This document shows, in pieces, positions 11,583-23,062 of a stretch of 64,000 nucleotides of DNA. The position numbers and the translations under genes are program-made. This DNA comes from Vanrija pseudolonga. Its lineage: Eukaryota; Basidiomycota; Tremellomycetes; Trichosporonales; Trichosporonaceae. The stretch covers positions 1,984,001 to 2,048,000 of the forward strand of contig NC_085852.1 in the NCBI RefSeq assembly GCF_020906515.1. Reading direction: 5' to 3'. Numbering within the stretch: position 1 is the stretch's first letter; every line of letters starts with the position of its first letter. The notes beneath the pieces are model-generated. The model worked only from the letters and a program-made list of their open reading frames with translations. It had not been told where the DNA came from and did not search any database.

Positions 11583-12698
11583 TTAGTCCTCCTTGCGAGC
11601 GAGCGAGGGGTTCTGACGAGTCAGCTGGGTACTAAACAGTCCGAGATCAGTTCAACTGCACTCACCGGGATGCCGAACGGAGCAGCCTCGGCCGTGAGAA
11701 GACCGTGGAGGGCAGTGTAGTACGCGCAGGCAGCAGTGACGATTCCAAAGTACCCGGCGGCCTTGAGGACGACCGGCTTGACCATAAGGTAGCCGATGCC
11801 GAGAAGGAGGAAGGTGAGCGAAAGGAAGAAGACTGGGATGGTAAGCCGTTGTCATGTGTCACTGGCTGCACCGCACTCACAGACTGCGACGAGGCCAGCG
11901 CTCGAGCGGAAGGTGGCAAGGAGCATGATCGTCGTGAAGACGAACCAGACCATCATGAAGAGGCCGAGCGCCTGGTCGAGGTCGGTGCCCTTGTACGCAG
12001 CAAGCATGCCGGACGAAGGCCTACGCAGGGCGTGTCAGCGCAAAATCCCTGTGCAGCGTGACGCCGCCGCCGTCATCGGAATGCGTTTCACACACCAGAA
12101 GAGGATGCCGACCGAAATCCAGAAAGCGCCATAGCTGAGTGATTGTTAGATCAGGCACGAAGAGTGGCAGAGTGGGGGCGCTTTTGTGTTTCGCGGCCGC
12201 TACGTCCGTCTCCACCGGACCAAACACACCACGACTGCGCGCGCATGCTTCTCACCTGACAAAGGCAGTCAGACCAAACGTGTTGCCGACGCAGAACTCG
12301 AGAATGCCGGCCAGGAACTGGCCCGCGCCACCGAGCGCAAAGGCGAGTCCCGTGACGATGTTGGGCTCAGTGAGGTGGCGAGCCTGGTGGTGGTTAGCGG
12401 CGAACGCCCGCTGTACCTACGTGGACATTGATGAAGCTAAGAAGAAGCGTGGTCGACGCGAAGCAGAAGAGACCTGGTGGCGCGTTAGGTATAGCCGAGT
12501 CTTTCCTCCACTCACCGAGAGGGCCGGGGTTGGCCTTCTTCTTGGGGCTGTAGATGGGGAAACCGGGCTGGCGCGAGTTGTACGCGTCTGGGAGGTCAGC
12601 TTGGCGAGGTAGGCACACTCACGGAGAGTTGGGCCGCTGTGGTAACCGTTGTTGTGGTCGACCTCGACGCCCTTGGGCTCCTCCTGGGTAGTAGACAT
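11583..12698 (-). CDS. Acetate/short-chain acid transporter, Gpr1/Fun34/YaaH (Ato) family, copy 1
   Basis: Plasma-membrane acetate/ammonium exporter-importer family. Seen: ATG at 12698 (MSTTQEEPKGVEVDHNN), a cytosolic N-terminus with FPIYSPKKKANPGPLG that contains the conserved NPxPLG motif, then six hydrophobic helices: LFCFASTTLLLSFINV, a glycine-rich GLAFALGGAGQFLAGILEF, FGLTAFVSYGAFWISVGILF, ALGLFMMVWFVFTTIMLL and two more near LTFLLLGIGYLMV and AACAYYTALHGLL. The last short exon gives the tail NPSLARKED and a TAA at 11583-11585. Six or so introns, mostly under 60 nt but one near 12150 is longer. It is paralogous to the gene at 14870-15659 and sits in a minus-strand run with acetoacetyl-CoA synthetase. 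Substrate is inferred. Confidence 0.9.
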
Positions 12699-14869
12699 TG
12701 TGTTGAAGAAAGAGTAACTAGGGGGAAGGCGAAGGGGTGCTACTGCTGCTGTTGGCGGATGCTGCGTGAACGAGGGTGCTGCGAGCTGTCGCTGGGACTG
12801 GAACTATGAGCGACAGATGAAGATAGGAAGAGGGAAAGGGGGGTGAGATCAAGGTTAGGCGTATTATAGGTGCTGCTGGGGGGGTGAGAGGGGTGACAGG
12901 AGGGGGCGCCTGGGTTGACTGTAGCGCGCGCGCAGGAGCAGTGTCGCCGTGTCGTCGAGAAGGAAGGGGCAGAGTGTCGCGGCCCTCATCGCCTGTTGTG
13001 TGTGTGGGCGTGTTTGTCTTCATCCTTCCCTCCTTCCCTCCCCCCCCCCCCCCCTTCTTGCCTTACCCCGTGACGACGCCCCGACAGACAGGCAGACTGG
13101 CCTGCCTTGGATCGATCAGCTGTCCACGGCTGATCGTGGTCCCATTCCTCGCGCAGTTGCCGTGCCGGTCGGTCAGTCGGTCACATCGGCTGTACCACAC
13201 CTAAACAGCTTTGGGCGGCTGACCTGGGGAGCAGCCGGCCAGCCGGGTGGGTGGGTGACGCCCACCGCAGCAACACCTGGCCCAACTAGCTCAACTTTGA
13301 CACACTAGAAAACACGCACTAAACCGCCTAAAAATCGACACACACGCCCGCCCGCCCGCCGCCCCCCACGCGCCCCCGCGCCAAGTGTTCCCAAGATAGC
13401 AACACATCGACACACTCCGCTCTGGATGGATGGTGCACAGGCCCCACCGCGCCCCGCGTCTACCACTCCCGGATGACACGTCGGCAGTCACAAGAGGTAC
13501 AAGGACGAGGGCGTCGCAGGTGCGGCGCAAACACTGTGCGTTGCTGCGGGGGCCGGAGATGCCTCTGGTGCCATGGCGCCTGGCCCACTCCACAAGCGGA
13601 GAGTGTCGTCGCGTCTCGTCGCTCAGCGGCGCGCCGATGGGGGGAGGGAGGGCGCCAAGCCAGGGCGCGCCCTCAGCGTGTGGGGGCGCAAACGCAATCA
13701 GAAGCCAATCAAGCGGGGTGTTGTGTGGATCAAGTGGATTCAAGGGGCCAGGCCTTTGTGCAGTGGGCGTACAGCGTAAGGGACGCTCGGGTGACTGTCA
13801 ATCCCAGCCGCGCGCGTCGGCATGCCGCTGCCCATCTCGATCTGCATCTCGTCAAGCTCGGCTACCCGACGAATCGACGAACCCAGGTCTCAGCCAGAGT
13901 GGCAAAGTGCCAGCCAGATCGGATCGATCTGGGCGCAAACGCTGACACATCGCTCGCCCCGCCTTGCCCTGGTTCGCGACGTGGCGATACGAGATGCGCC
14001 GAGCATGCTGAGCAAAGCGATGGGCAAGCAGTGGCAGCACGCGGCTCCCACAGAACTGCGGCGCACTGACCGCCGTCGACGCGGCTCATTGGGTTTCATC
14101 GGCCCAACGCGGCTTGCCACCACCCCCAGTTTCTCTTGCTGGGCCTGTGCGCCATGCGCCGCGCTCTCCCACGGGAGCCGGCGACATTGGCTCTGGAACC
14201 AAGCAAGTCGGCAGCAACCTTGCTCTCGGCATGAACAGCAAGGCCGAGGTGGGCGGCGGAGCAACGGGTCCAGCCAGTGCGGGCAAGGATGACGGAGGAG
14301 TGGGTCAGAGCGCGAAGCAATGCCGCGGGCCGTCAATTGCATCAACTCGCCCGCTTGTCGTCAGCCAGTGTTTTGCGGAGCAGTTCCACGGGGTGAGGAG
14401 TAGATAAGTAGAGAGCAACGGTGGATTCACATCCCCGCCGTCAGCTGATCAGCCTTCCCGACCGACCGGAATAGTGGCACCCGACCATCATCAGGGCTCT
14501 CCGATATCGGTATCTTGGGGGCCTTAATCGAGGTGAGGGCTGATCGTCGCACCGTCTTGGCGAGCGGGGCGAGTCGGGGTGGGTGTGGCGTTAGTTATGG
14601 GGCCTGGTGGGGTGAGGCACCTTGGAGCATCTCGACGTGGGGCAACCACCGCCGGGTGCTCCTTTACCTCCAGTTTGGCAGCCGTTTAGACCATGAACCG
14701 TCAGTCGAGTTCAGCCTCACCCGCCCCCGTCCTTCCTCACTTCGTCACTTACCTTGACAATTTCTGACGCCGCACCACTACCCCCACCCTCCCAGTCATT
14801 CTCTTCATGTCAATCGTATGTACAACTGGATTAACTTTGAGTCTACCCAAGCACACGTTCAATGACACC
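12699..14869. other. 2.2-kb intergenic region upstream of Ato copy 1
   Basis: Unusually long upstream region between the two Ato genes, both minus strand, so it is mostly upstream of copy 1. The first ~400 bp are pyrimidine-rich on the coding strand. It includes a 15-base C run at 13040-13054 and a CCCGCC-rich patch near 13345-13380. Frames in it are rich in Arg, Ser and Pro with no family resemblance. I found no gene. Confidence 0.5.
13040..13054. repeat. Homopolymer C run
   Basis: Fifteen consecutive C on the plus strand inside a pyrimidine-rich tract, about 340 bp upstream of the Ato copy 1 start. Likely length-variable and error-prone in assemblies. Confidence 0.85.
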
Positions 14870-15659
14870 TTAGTCGTCCTTGACAAGGGGCACGACCTGA
14901 CATTAGTCGTCGTCGATGGGGGCAAGCTCACGGGAAGGGAGAAGGGCATGCCCTCGGCGGCGTACAGTGCGCTCGTGGCGACATAGTACGCAAAGAATGC
15001 GGCAATGATACCGACGTATCCACCTGCCTGCAGGATGTGGGGGTTGATCGTGAGGTGGCCAATGCCGAGGAGGAGGAACGTGATGTCGACGGAGAAGACT
15101 GGGCCGGATTAACACTGGGCAAGGCTCTCTTCACTTACAGACACAGAACAGGCCGACGTTGGACCGGATAGTGCCAATGGTCATGATGGTGGTGAAGACA
15201 AACCACACCATCATGAACAGGCCGAGCGCGCTGTTCAGGTCCTCGGGCGTCTTGTACGCCGCGAGGATGCCGCTCGACGGCCAGAAGATGCAGCCGATCG
15301 AGCCCCAGAAGCAGCCGTAGGTCACGAACGCGGTGAAGCCAAAGGTTGCGCCGGCATAGTACTCGAAGATGCCGGCGACGAACTGGGCAATGCCGCCCAC
15401 GAAGAAGGCCATGCCGACGACCATGTTGGCGGCGTGCAGGCCGCGGACGTTGGCATTGAGGAACGAGAGCAGGAGGGTGGTCGACGCAAAGGAGAAGAGG
15501 CCTGGGGGGGTTAGCGACAAGACGACGCCAGCACCCACCCAGCGGCGTGGGGTTGGCGCGCTTCGGCGGGCTGTAGGGCGCGGCAGTCACCACGGCGGCG
15601 TGGTGGTGGTAGTCGGAGGGGACGGTGTCGCCCTTCTCGGCGTCGTAGCGGGCGGACAT
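14870..15659 (-). CDS. Acetate/short-chain acid transporter, Gpr1/Fun34/YaaH (Ato) family, copy 2
   Basis: Same family as the preceding Ato gene. Seen: ATG at 15659 (MSARYDAEKGDTVPSDYHHH), then YSPPKRANPTPLG with the NPxPLG motif. Six membrane segments follow, including LFSFASTTLLLSFLNANV, GMAFFVGGIAQFVAGIFEYY, FGFTAFVTYGCFWGSIGCIF and ALGLFMMVWFVFTTIMTIGT. A 3' intron (GTGAGC donor, ACTAATGTCAG acceptor, 35 nt) leads to the tail VVPLVKDD and TAA at 14870-14872. It has fewer introns than copy 1: the core from LFSF to the fourth helix is a single exon. Close similarity in order and motifs indicates a duplication, though sequence divergence and the different intron number argue against a very recent one. 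Confidence 0.9.
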
Positions 15660-16253
15660 TGTGCTTGGCGTGTAGCGGCGAGAGAAAGACGAGGTTGCCG
15701 AGGTCTGGCGAGCGGCAAGGCAGAAGAAGAGGAGCAAGCTAGACGGTGAGCCAGGTCTGTCTGACGCGCGGTGGGTGCTCGCCCACTCCTCACAGGCGGG
15801 GTTAAGTATGTCGCCGCCGTGGGGTGGGGGCGAGTAGGCGGCGACGACGACGCGGCGCTTGCTCCACGGGCCCCCTTGCATGCCAAGGGAACACTCACGT
15901 TTGCCCGAGACGAGCCGACGCTGCTTTGCCGAAGACGCTGCTTCGTACCCAGCGGCCAGTGAAGACGGCGCACCGAACAAGCCCTGGTGTGTCCCGTGTG
16001 CGGGGCAGAGGTGTAAGCGCATGTGTCGCTGTGCTCCGTGCCACACTGAAGGCTGCCACGATATCCGCACCTCCCCCGCACGCACGCACGCGCCGCCATG
16101 CTCCCCCTCCCCAACCTCCCTCTTCGCCCCTCCGGTTCGACGTCTACCCGGCGACATTTTCACGCACTGATCCGATCCGTTTCATGCTGCACAGCGGTAC
16201 AATCGCGCTGGGGCCATACAAGACAAGAATACACACAATGCCTCTCCAACCCC
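15660..16253. other. Intergenic, promoter of Ato copy 2
   Basis: 594 bp between the Ato copy 2 start and the acetoacetyl-CoA synthetase stop. CT-rich close to the Ato start. No gene seen. Confidence 0.5.
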
Positions 16254-18901
16254 TCAGGCCATGCCCTCCTCCTGGCGCATCTTGAGGCCCAGCGCCACGT
16301 ACTCTTCCAAACAGTCGGGGTTGCGCAAGGTCGCAGGGTTGATGGCCGACACAGGGGAGCCGTTGATCACCTTGCGGATGGGCACTGCGGCGGTTGGTAA
16401 AACGAAAAACAGCGAAATGAAACGCCTCCGCACTCACCCTCAATCTTCTTGCCAGTCAGCGTCATGGGAATGTCAGCCACCTCGATGATTTTCGCGGGCA
16501 CATGGCGAGCCGAGCGTGCTGTGCGGATCGAGTCCTTGATGAGCTTGAGCAGCTCGGGATCCAGAGTCTTGCCAGGGCGCATCTGAGGTTGTCAGCGGGT
16601 ACAAGCGCCTGTGCTTACCTTGACAAATAAGACGACCTTCTCGTCTGATCCGCCCTCGACAAGGAGGCCCACAACAAGCGTCTCTTCAACACCCCGCTCG
16701 GCAAATGCCGGGTTCTCCAGAACAGAGTAAATGTCGGTCGGCCCGAAGCGAATACCGCTGGGGTTCAAAACACCGTCTGACCGTCCGAGCATGATGAAAC
16801 CGCCACCGTTGCCATATCGCGAGGGTGTGATTTGCACGCTGCGGTGGCGTTAGTACAGCCTCTCGGGTATCCCGGTGGCTCTCCGCCTCACTAGTCGCCA
16901 TGGTCTGTAGCCGTCAGTGCCAAGCCTTGCCCAATGCTCGTTGCCACTTACACCAGTTGCCCTCTTCATCTTTGAAGTAGCTGTCCAGGAAGCGTTCCTG
17001 CGCGTTCTTGACGTCTGCCTCGGCAATGTTCTGGCCATCGGGCAAGGAGTCGCGAGGCAGTGGCCAAAAGCCAACCGGCTCGATGGGGAATGCCCGTCGA
17101 ACGATGAGCTCGCCTGCGTCCCCAGACGCGTCGGTAGTCGTGTCGAGCGCGCTTGCCGAGTCAGCATGTGGGTCGATGTGTAGTTGTGGTCACGAGACTC
17201 ACAAGCCAAGCATTCGGCACTGGATCTCGCCGCGGAACACGGGCAAACTGGTGCAGCGGCCGGCGAACACCGAGCAAATGTCGGTTCCGCCAGTTACCGA
17301 GCCGAGGAGCACGTCCTTCTTGACATTTTCGTAAACAAAGTCGAACAGGTGGGCGGCGAGTGGTGAGCCGGTCGACATGATCTGCCTCAGCGTCGCGAGC
17401 TTGTGCTTCTTGCCAACGTCGGGGTAGTGCTTCTGGTCGGGTTAGCGCAAGCCGGGGCGCCGTTGACAACCCACCGAGATCTGCTCAATGTACTTGGCAC
17501 TGGTGCCAAAGGCGGTCACACCGTGCTCGTCAATCATGTTCCACATGGTGGCAGGGTCTTTGAGCGGCGAACCCTCGTAGCAGACGATGGTGGCGCCAGT
17601 GGCCAGGCCCGAGACGAGGTACTGGAACATCATCCATCCGCTGAAGGGGTTAGGGCTGGCTCGCGGCGCAGGACTCACGGAGTGGTGTAGTAGAAGAAGA
17701 CGTCGCCACGTGTAATGTCACCCTGGATGTGGTGCTCGCGGAGCGAGTCGAGGAGCATGCCACCTTGGCGGTGCTGGGCGAGTCAGTCAGAGCCCCAAGC
17801 TACGCCGGCGAGCACTCACAACAATGGCCTTGGGCTTGCCGGTCGTACCACTGGAGAACAGGATCCAGATGGGGTCGTTGAAGCCACCACGCTCAAAGGT
17901 CGGCTCGGCGGGTTCGGTGCCGACAAACGACTCGAACGTCTGGAACTTGGTACGAGGGTCGTTGGAGCCGGCGAGGAACTTTGAGACGTCGGACTGGGGG
18001 TTGACGGAGTCGGGGAGGTGGTTGATGATGACGGTGGTGGAAGGGGGAGTCTTCAGGGCAGAGAACAGCTTGGGGAGCAGCTGGATGAGAGGGCGAGCCT
18101 TGCCGTTGTAGCTGGGCCTGTCAGTACAAGTCACACGAGCGACTCACACAACACCGTTGGAGGCAAAGAGGACATGGGGCTTGATCTGGCCGGTTAGCTC
18201 AGTTTCGAGACCTCTCACCCACCTGCTCCAGACGCTCAATCACACCGTCCACACCAAAGTCGGCAGCGGCGGAGGAGAAGATGGCGCCGATAGAGTTGGT
18301 CGCGAGGAGGACAGCAACGGATTCCTAGGCACGTCAGTGGGTTTCAGTTTCCCTTCACCTACAACACGGTTGCCGCCCCAGTAGCAGACACGGTGTCCCT
18401 TCTTGACGCCAGCAGCTTTGAGGCCGCGCTGAACCTGGCCGACGAGGTTGAGGAGCTCGCGCTGGGTGACACGGCGGGGAGCGGGCGTGTAGCCCTCACT
18501 GGGCGAGTGCTCGGTCGTGTCGATGACCGCAATGTCATCTGGATGCGTCTTGGCGTGACGGAGCTGGTTCTCGGCCCAGTTGATTGAGGCTTTGGGGAAC
18601 CACAGCGGGTTGGAGCGTGGGGGGACGGTCTCGTCAACAAACTGGTCCGTCAGCTTACAGCTCTACATAGGCGTCCACTCACCGGCTCCGCGCCCTTGTC
18701 ACCAAGGACGCCCTCCCAGTCCCAGACCTCGGACCAAAAGTCGCCGCGGTGCTCGATCGACCACTTGAGGAGGTCCTCATACGTCTCGAGCTTGAGGCCG
18801 TACTTTTGAGCGACCTTTTCGCGGAGGAGGGTCGACTGGGCGCGCTCTGGGTGCGCTGGGAGCCAGAGGAGATCAGAGTCGACAGCTGCAGTGGTGGTCA
18901 T
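16254..18901 (-). CDS. Acetoacetyl-CoA synthetase (ANL superfamily)
   Basis: Activates acetoacetate to acetoacetyl-CoA with ATP in the cytosol. Seen: ATG at 18901 (MTTTAAVDSDLLWLPAHPER), an N-terminal part with YEDLLKWSIEHRGDFWSEVW and FPKASINWAENQL typical of the AACS/ACS branch. The phosphate-binding loop is ILFSSGTTGKPKAIVH, followed by PGWMMFQYLVSGLATGATIV, FGTSAKYIEQIS, LGSVTGGTDICSVFAG, the hinge block LGRSDGVLNPSGIRFGPTDI and the C-terminal lysine motif MTLTGKKIE. The ending CLEEYVALGLKMRQEEGMA matches the family length (about 660-690 residues). Roughly a dozen short introns. GGTDICSVF and the long C-terminus support acetoacetyl-CoA rather than acetyl-CoA synthetase. Two Ato acid transporters lie immediately downstream on the same strand. 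Confidence 0.92.
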
Positions 18902-19521
18902 GATGGCAGATGATGTGAAGAGAGCAACTGATTGGTGCTCGTCGTTTTGGATTGCGAGGGGTGTGCCGAGTGTTCCGCTCCTTCTCCGCTTGTCGGTCAC
19001 CTGTGCGTCTCGCGACTCACTTTGGGTGTTCTGCGCGCATCGGAGCTCAGACGACGGGGGGGCTGGGCGGGCTGGTGGGGTTGTCCCGTGGGGTGCTGCT
19101 TGCCTTGGGAGATTGCAAGGCACTGGCACTCCGAGCCGAAAGCGAGCGTCCGGCTACCTGGGCCGGATCATGCCGAACACCGTCCTCCACGGGCCTCGGC
19201 CGAGAGCGGGGAACCACATTTGTAATCAAACTGTAATGCAGGGCGTGCTTTAATTAGGAAACCAGTGTTCATTAGTAAATCCATTAAGCGAGGCTCCCAC
19301 ATCGCAGTCGGTTGCCATGTCGTGACTTTGGTTCCGCACTCAACGTCACCATGCGGTCACCTGTTGGAAGGTGGAGGGAAACTGCGTCAAGATTAGTTGC
19401 TGGAGGAGCCACTCGACGACCACCTCGACGTCCTCGACACCACTTGATCGCGGCCCAGTTCAACCACACAAGACTATTTCACTCATCGCCGCATTGCCTA
19501 CTCCTCCACACGCTGCCCAGA
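18902..19521. promoter_or_regulatory. Divergent promoter between acetoacetyl-CoA synthetase and LTA4H-type aminopeptidase
   Basis: 620 bp between opposite start codons. The right part, from ATG 19351, is open in frame with the aminopeptidase and may encode an N-terminal extension (see findings). An AT-richer block (about 19219-19290, with AATCAAACTGTAATG and TTTAATTAGGAAACC) stands out from the GC-rich flanks and may be a promoter core. Confidence 0.55.
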
Positions 19522-22289
19522 ATGTCCTTCTCCGAGCTCTACCGTCAAAAGGTGCCCGCGCCCCAGGACACTGACCAGTCCACCCTCTCAAACTACAAGG
19601 ATATTCGCACCACCCACACCGACCTTGAGTGGGAGATCGACTGGGACCGCAAGGTCTTTGGCGGAAATGCTGTTGTCAGCCTCGAGGCGACCGCTGACAA
19701 GGTCGATGAGGTCATCCTCGACACCAGCTTCCTCGACGTCAAGGGCGTCGAGATTGCCGGCAAGGCTGCTGTGAGTAGGCAAGGACACGACTGAAAGCTA
19801 ACCCCCTATAGGAGTGGAGCCTGGACAACCATATCGAGGTCATGGGCCAGGCGCTCCATGTCAAGCTGCCCAAGGCGCTGACCAAGGGCGAGGTGAGAAG
19901 GGAGCTGGTGAGAGGAGCTGACGCCAGACTGTCGATATCACCGTCGTCTACTCTACCACCCCTCAATGCACTGCTGTCGGATGGCTGAACCCAAAGTAAG
20001 TTACCAGAAGTGATGATGCACTTGGCACGGCCCCGTCGTTTGGCAACCCTAACACACCCCAGCCAGACCAAGAGCGGCAAGTACCCCTACCTCTACTCGC
20101 AGAGCCAGGCGATTCACGGCCGCTCGATGATTCCGTGCCAGGACACTCCGGCTATCAAGGCAACCTACGCGTCGCGTGTGACGTCAACCCTCCCGGTCCT
20201 CATGTCGGGTCTCCGTCAGAGCCCCCCTCCTGAGGCGCCTCTCGAGCTTGGCAAGAAGATTGAGTATGTCTACGACCAGGTGCGTTCCAGCTAGATTTGC
20301 CTCCTTGGCCTTGGCGATATCTAACCACTCAGCCCGTTGCGATCCCCTCGTACCTCATCGCCATTGCCTCTGGCGAGGTCCTCTACAAGGCCTTTGCGGA
20401 TATCAAGGGCCGTAACTGGCGCACTGGTGTCTGGACCGAGCCTGAGACCATGAAGGCCGCTTACTGGGAGTTTGAGGAGGACACGGCCAAGCAGGTTGCT
20501 ACTGCCGAGGACCTCACCTCGGCCTACCGTTTCGGCGTCTATGACTTCCTCATTCTTCCCGACTCGTTCCCCTATGGCGGTAGGTCAGGATCGAGGTTTG
20601 AAAGCTGAACAGTCCAGGCATGGAGAACTGCTGCTTGACCTTTGCTACCCCGACCCTCATCGCTGGTGACCGCTCGCTCGTTGATGTTATTGCCCACGAG
20701 ATCAGCCACGTGAGTCATCCAGTGAAGATGTGCTGACCGCTCAGTCCTGGTTTGGCAACTCGATTGGCTGCGCTTCGTGGGGCCACTTTTGGCTCAATGA
20801 GGGCTGGACCACCTACCTCGAGCGTCTCATCATTGGCAAGCTCCAGGGCGAGGAGTCTCGTCAGCTGTGAGTGACGAGGTAAATGCAGAGAGCTCACAAA
20901 CCAGGTCTTTCATTATTGGCCGTGTCGGTCTCAAGGAGTCACTCAAGGGCTATGAGAATGAGCCTCGCTTCCAGCGCCTTCTTCCTGACCTGAAGAAGCA
21001 TGAGGACCGTGAGTGGCCCACCGATGGCACAACTGACGATCTAGCCGACGATGCCTTTAGCCAGGTTCCATACGAGAAGGGCTCCAACTTCCTTCTGTAT
21101 CTCGAGCGCACTGTCGGTGGTCTGGAGCACTTCCTTCCCTACATGAAGGACTATGTCAAGACATTCACCAACACTTCGATCACAACTGGCCAGTGGCGTG
21201 ACCATCTGTTCGACTTTTTCGGGCGCCAGCCGGCCGGCGAGGAGTACCTCCGAAAGCTTGGTCAGGTTGACTTTGATGAGGTAGGTGCAGACGGTGGGTG
21301 GGCGCTGATGCAGTAGTGGCTGCACGGAGACGGCCTCGACCTCTGCGTCGATGTTCAGTACGACGAGTCTCTGGCCAAGCCGTGCAACGAGCTCGCAGGT
21401 CGTTGGGAAAAGGCACTCAAGGGGACCGACTTCTCCCAGTTCACGGCCAAGGATGTGGCCCACTTTTCATCCACCCAGAAGACTGTCTTCCTCGACAAGC
21501 TCGGTGAGGCCGCCGGAGCGTTCACGCCGGCGGCCGCAAAGGCTTTGGACCAGGCCTACACCTTGAATAACCAAGACAATGCGGAGATCAAGCTCCGCTT
21601 CTACAAGATCGTCCTCAAGAGTGGCCCGGAGTATGCCGAGAGTGCCGCCGGTGGGTCACACTTTTGACCGTAGGTTGAGTTTGGGGCTGACGAGGACGCT
21701 AGAATGGGTCGTTACCAAGGGTCGCATGAAGTTCTGTCGCGTAAGTATCTCGTTTGGCATCCGTTGGACGTGTTGAGTGAGCATACTGGTGGGCAAGGCC
21801 TTGCTCGCCGCGCAACCCCAAACTCTACATTCTGGGTGCGGTGTGGGGGAGGTGGCTGTCACCTCCTCCCATGTGAACTCCATCTGCGTCGTTGCGACAA
21901 CTTCGCGTATCGCTAAACCCAAATCCTTAGCCAATCTTCCGTCTGTTGAACGAGCAAGCGCCTGAACTCGCCCGCAACACCTTTACGGAACATGCGGCCT
22001 TCTACGTGAGTTTTCGCGACTAGTGGTGCCCATACTTTGCCGGGTGACGGACAAGGGCGAATGCCGAACGGCTTCGGTCATGCCGTCTCCGTCCGTCCGT
22101 CCGATCCGTGTAAAGTTGGGAGCTACGCGTCCATTCACGCTTTGGTGGGCGGCATACAATTTGTGACTGGTGGAACACAAAGTTTTGTGGGCAACATGTC
22201 GCTGACCTTCATTCCTCGCTTTGCGTTACGATAAACAGCACCCTATCGCGCGCAAGATGATTGCGAAGGATCTCGGCATCGAGCTCTAG
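19522..22289 (+). CDS. Leukotriene-A4-hydrolase-type aminopeptidase (M1 zinc metallopeptidase)
   Basis: Bifunctional M1 family enzyme; in yeasts it acts as a leucyl aminopeptidase/epoxide hydrolase (Lap2 type). Seen: [20 protein letters not shown] at 19522, N-terminal beta domain ([20 protein letters not shown]), the exopeptidase motif [20 protein letters not shown], the zinc site HEISHSWFGNS followed 18 residues later by [11 protein letters not shown], and the LTA4H-specific C-terminal helical domain ending [21 protein letters not shown] at 22287-22289. More than ten introns; most are 35-60 nt, but those near 21740-21930 and 22012-22238 are about 190-230 nt, long for this genome. The start at 19522 fits cytosolic homologues; an upstream in-frame ATG at 19351 would add 57 residues resembling a mitochondrial presequence. 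Confidence 0.93.
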
Positions 22290-23062
22290 ACGGGTGTCGT
22301 AATCGTCGGTTGAAGCGCTGCCGTCGCGTGGGGGGTGCAAATAACAAGGTTTGACCACAAACGCCGCCGCGTGCTGGGCGCTGGGCGTATGTAGACCATG
22401 CCGGGGATCCCGATGCTTGGTTGGTATCATTCCAGGGCTGTTCCTGGCCTGGGTTCCGGTTGATAAAAACGACCTTAGTCAAGGCGCCCCCCTGCCAAGT
22501 TTGGTGGCGGGGGCGGTGAAAGAAACTGGGTTTGGTAGCGAAAGGCATGAAAGAACTGGGTTCGCTAGCGAGAGGCGTGATGCATTGAGGCAAGTGAACT
22601 GTAAATGCGAAGGGTGTTGCGCGCGACAAGTCGCGTGAACAGAGCGTGTGCAGCAGGCTCGTGACAAAAAAGGTCGTGACATGTAGCGTCAACTAAGGAA
22701 CACAAGCAGAGCGAGAGAGCAAGGGCATCCAAATCTACAATAGCACGCGAAAAGGTGCTAGGGGGTGACAGCGCGTACGGGGAATACCAGACTTGTAGTA
22801 ATTGCTGTATGGTACAGATGTAGTAATGGTACAGGCGGCGAGCGAGCGATGGTACAGCTTGCGAGGCAAGAGAGGGCGGTGCAAAGAGTTGCCCGAGGAG
22901 AATCAAGGTCCATAGGAGGAGGAGGAGGAGAGTCGGGTTTCACTAGGCCACCAGGCCGAGACCTAGCCAGGCTTATGCCCGGTGGCGGCTGATTGTGCGA
23001 CACAAAAGGAGGTGTCGGAGGCGTGCAGGCGGATGGCGTCGGCCGGATTTGTTGTATGTTGG
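22290..23062. other. Intergenic between convergent genes
   Basis: 773 bp separating the convergent aminopeptidase and HMG-box genes. Two near-identical short direct repeats (GAAAGAAACTGGGTTTGGTAGCGAAAGG and GAAAGAACTGGGTTCGCTAGCGAGAGG) are adjacent around 22516-22576. No gene seen. Confidence 0.5.

Noticed and set aside
19312-19350. Start of the aminopeptidase extension at 19312
   Set aside because: The codon there is TTG, not ATG; the first in-frame ATG is 19351.
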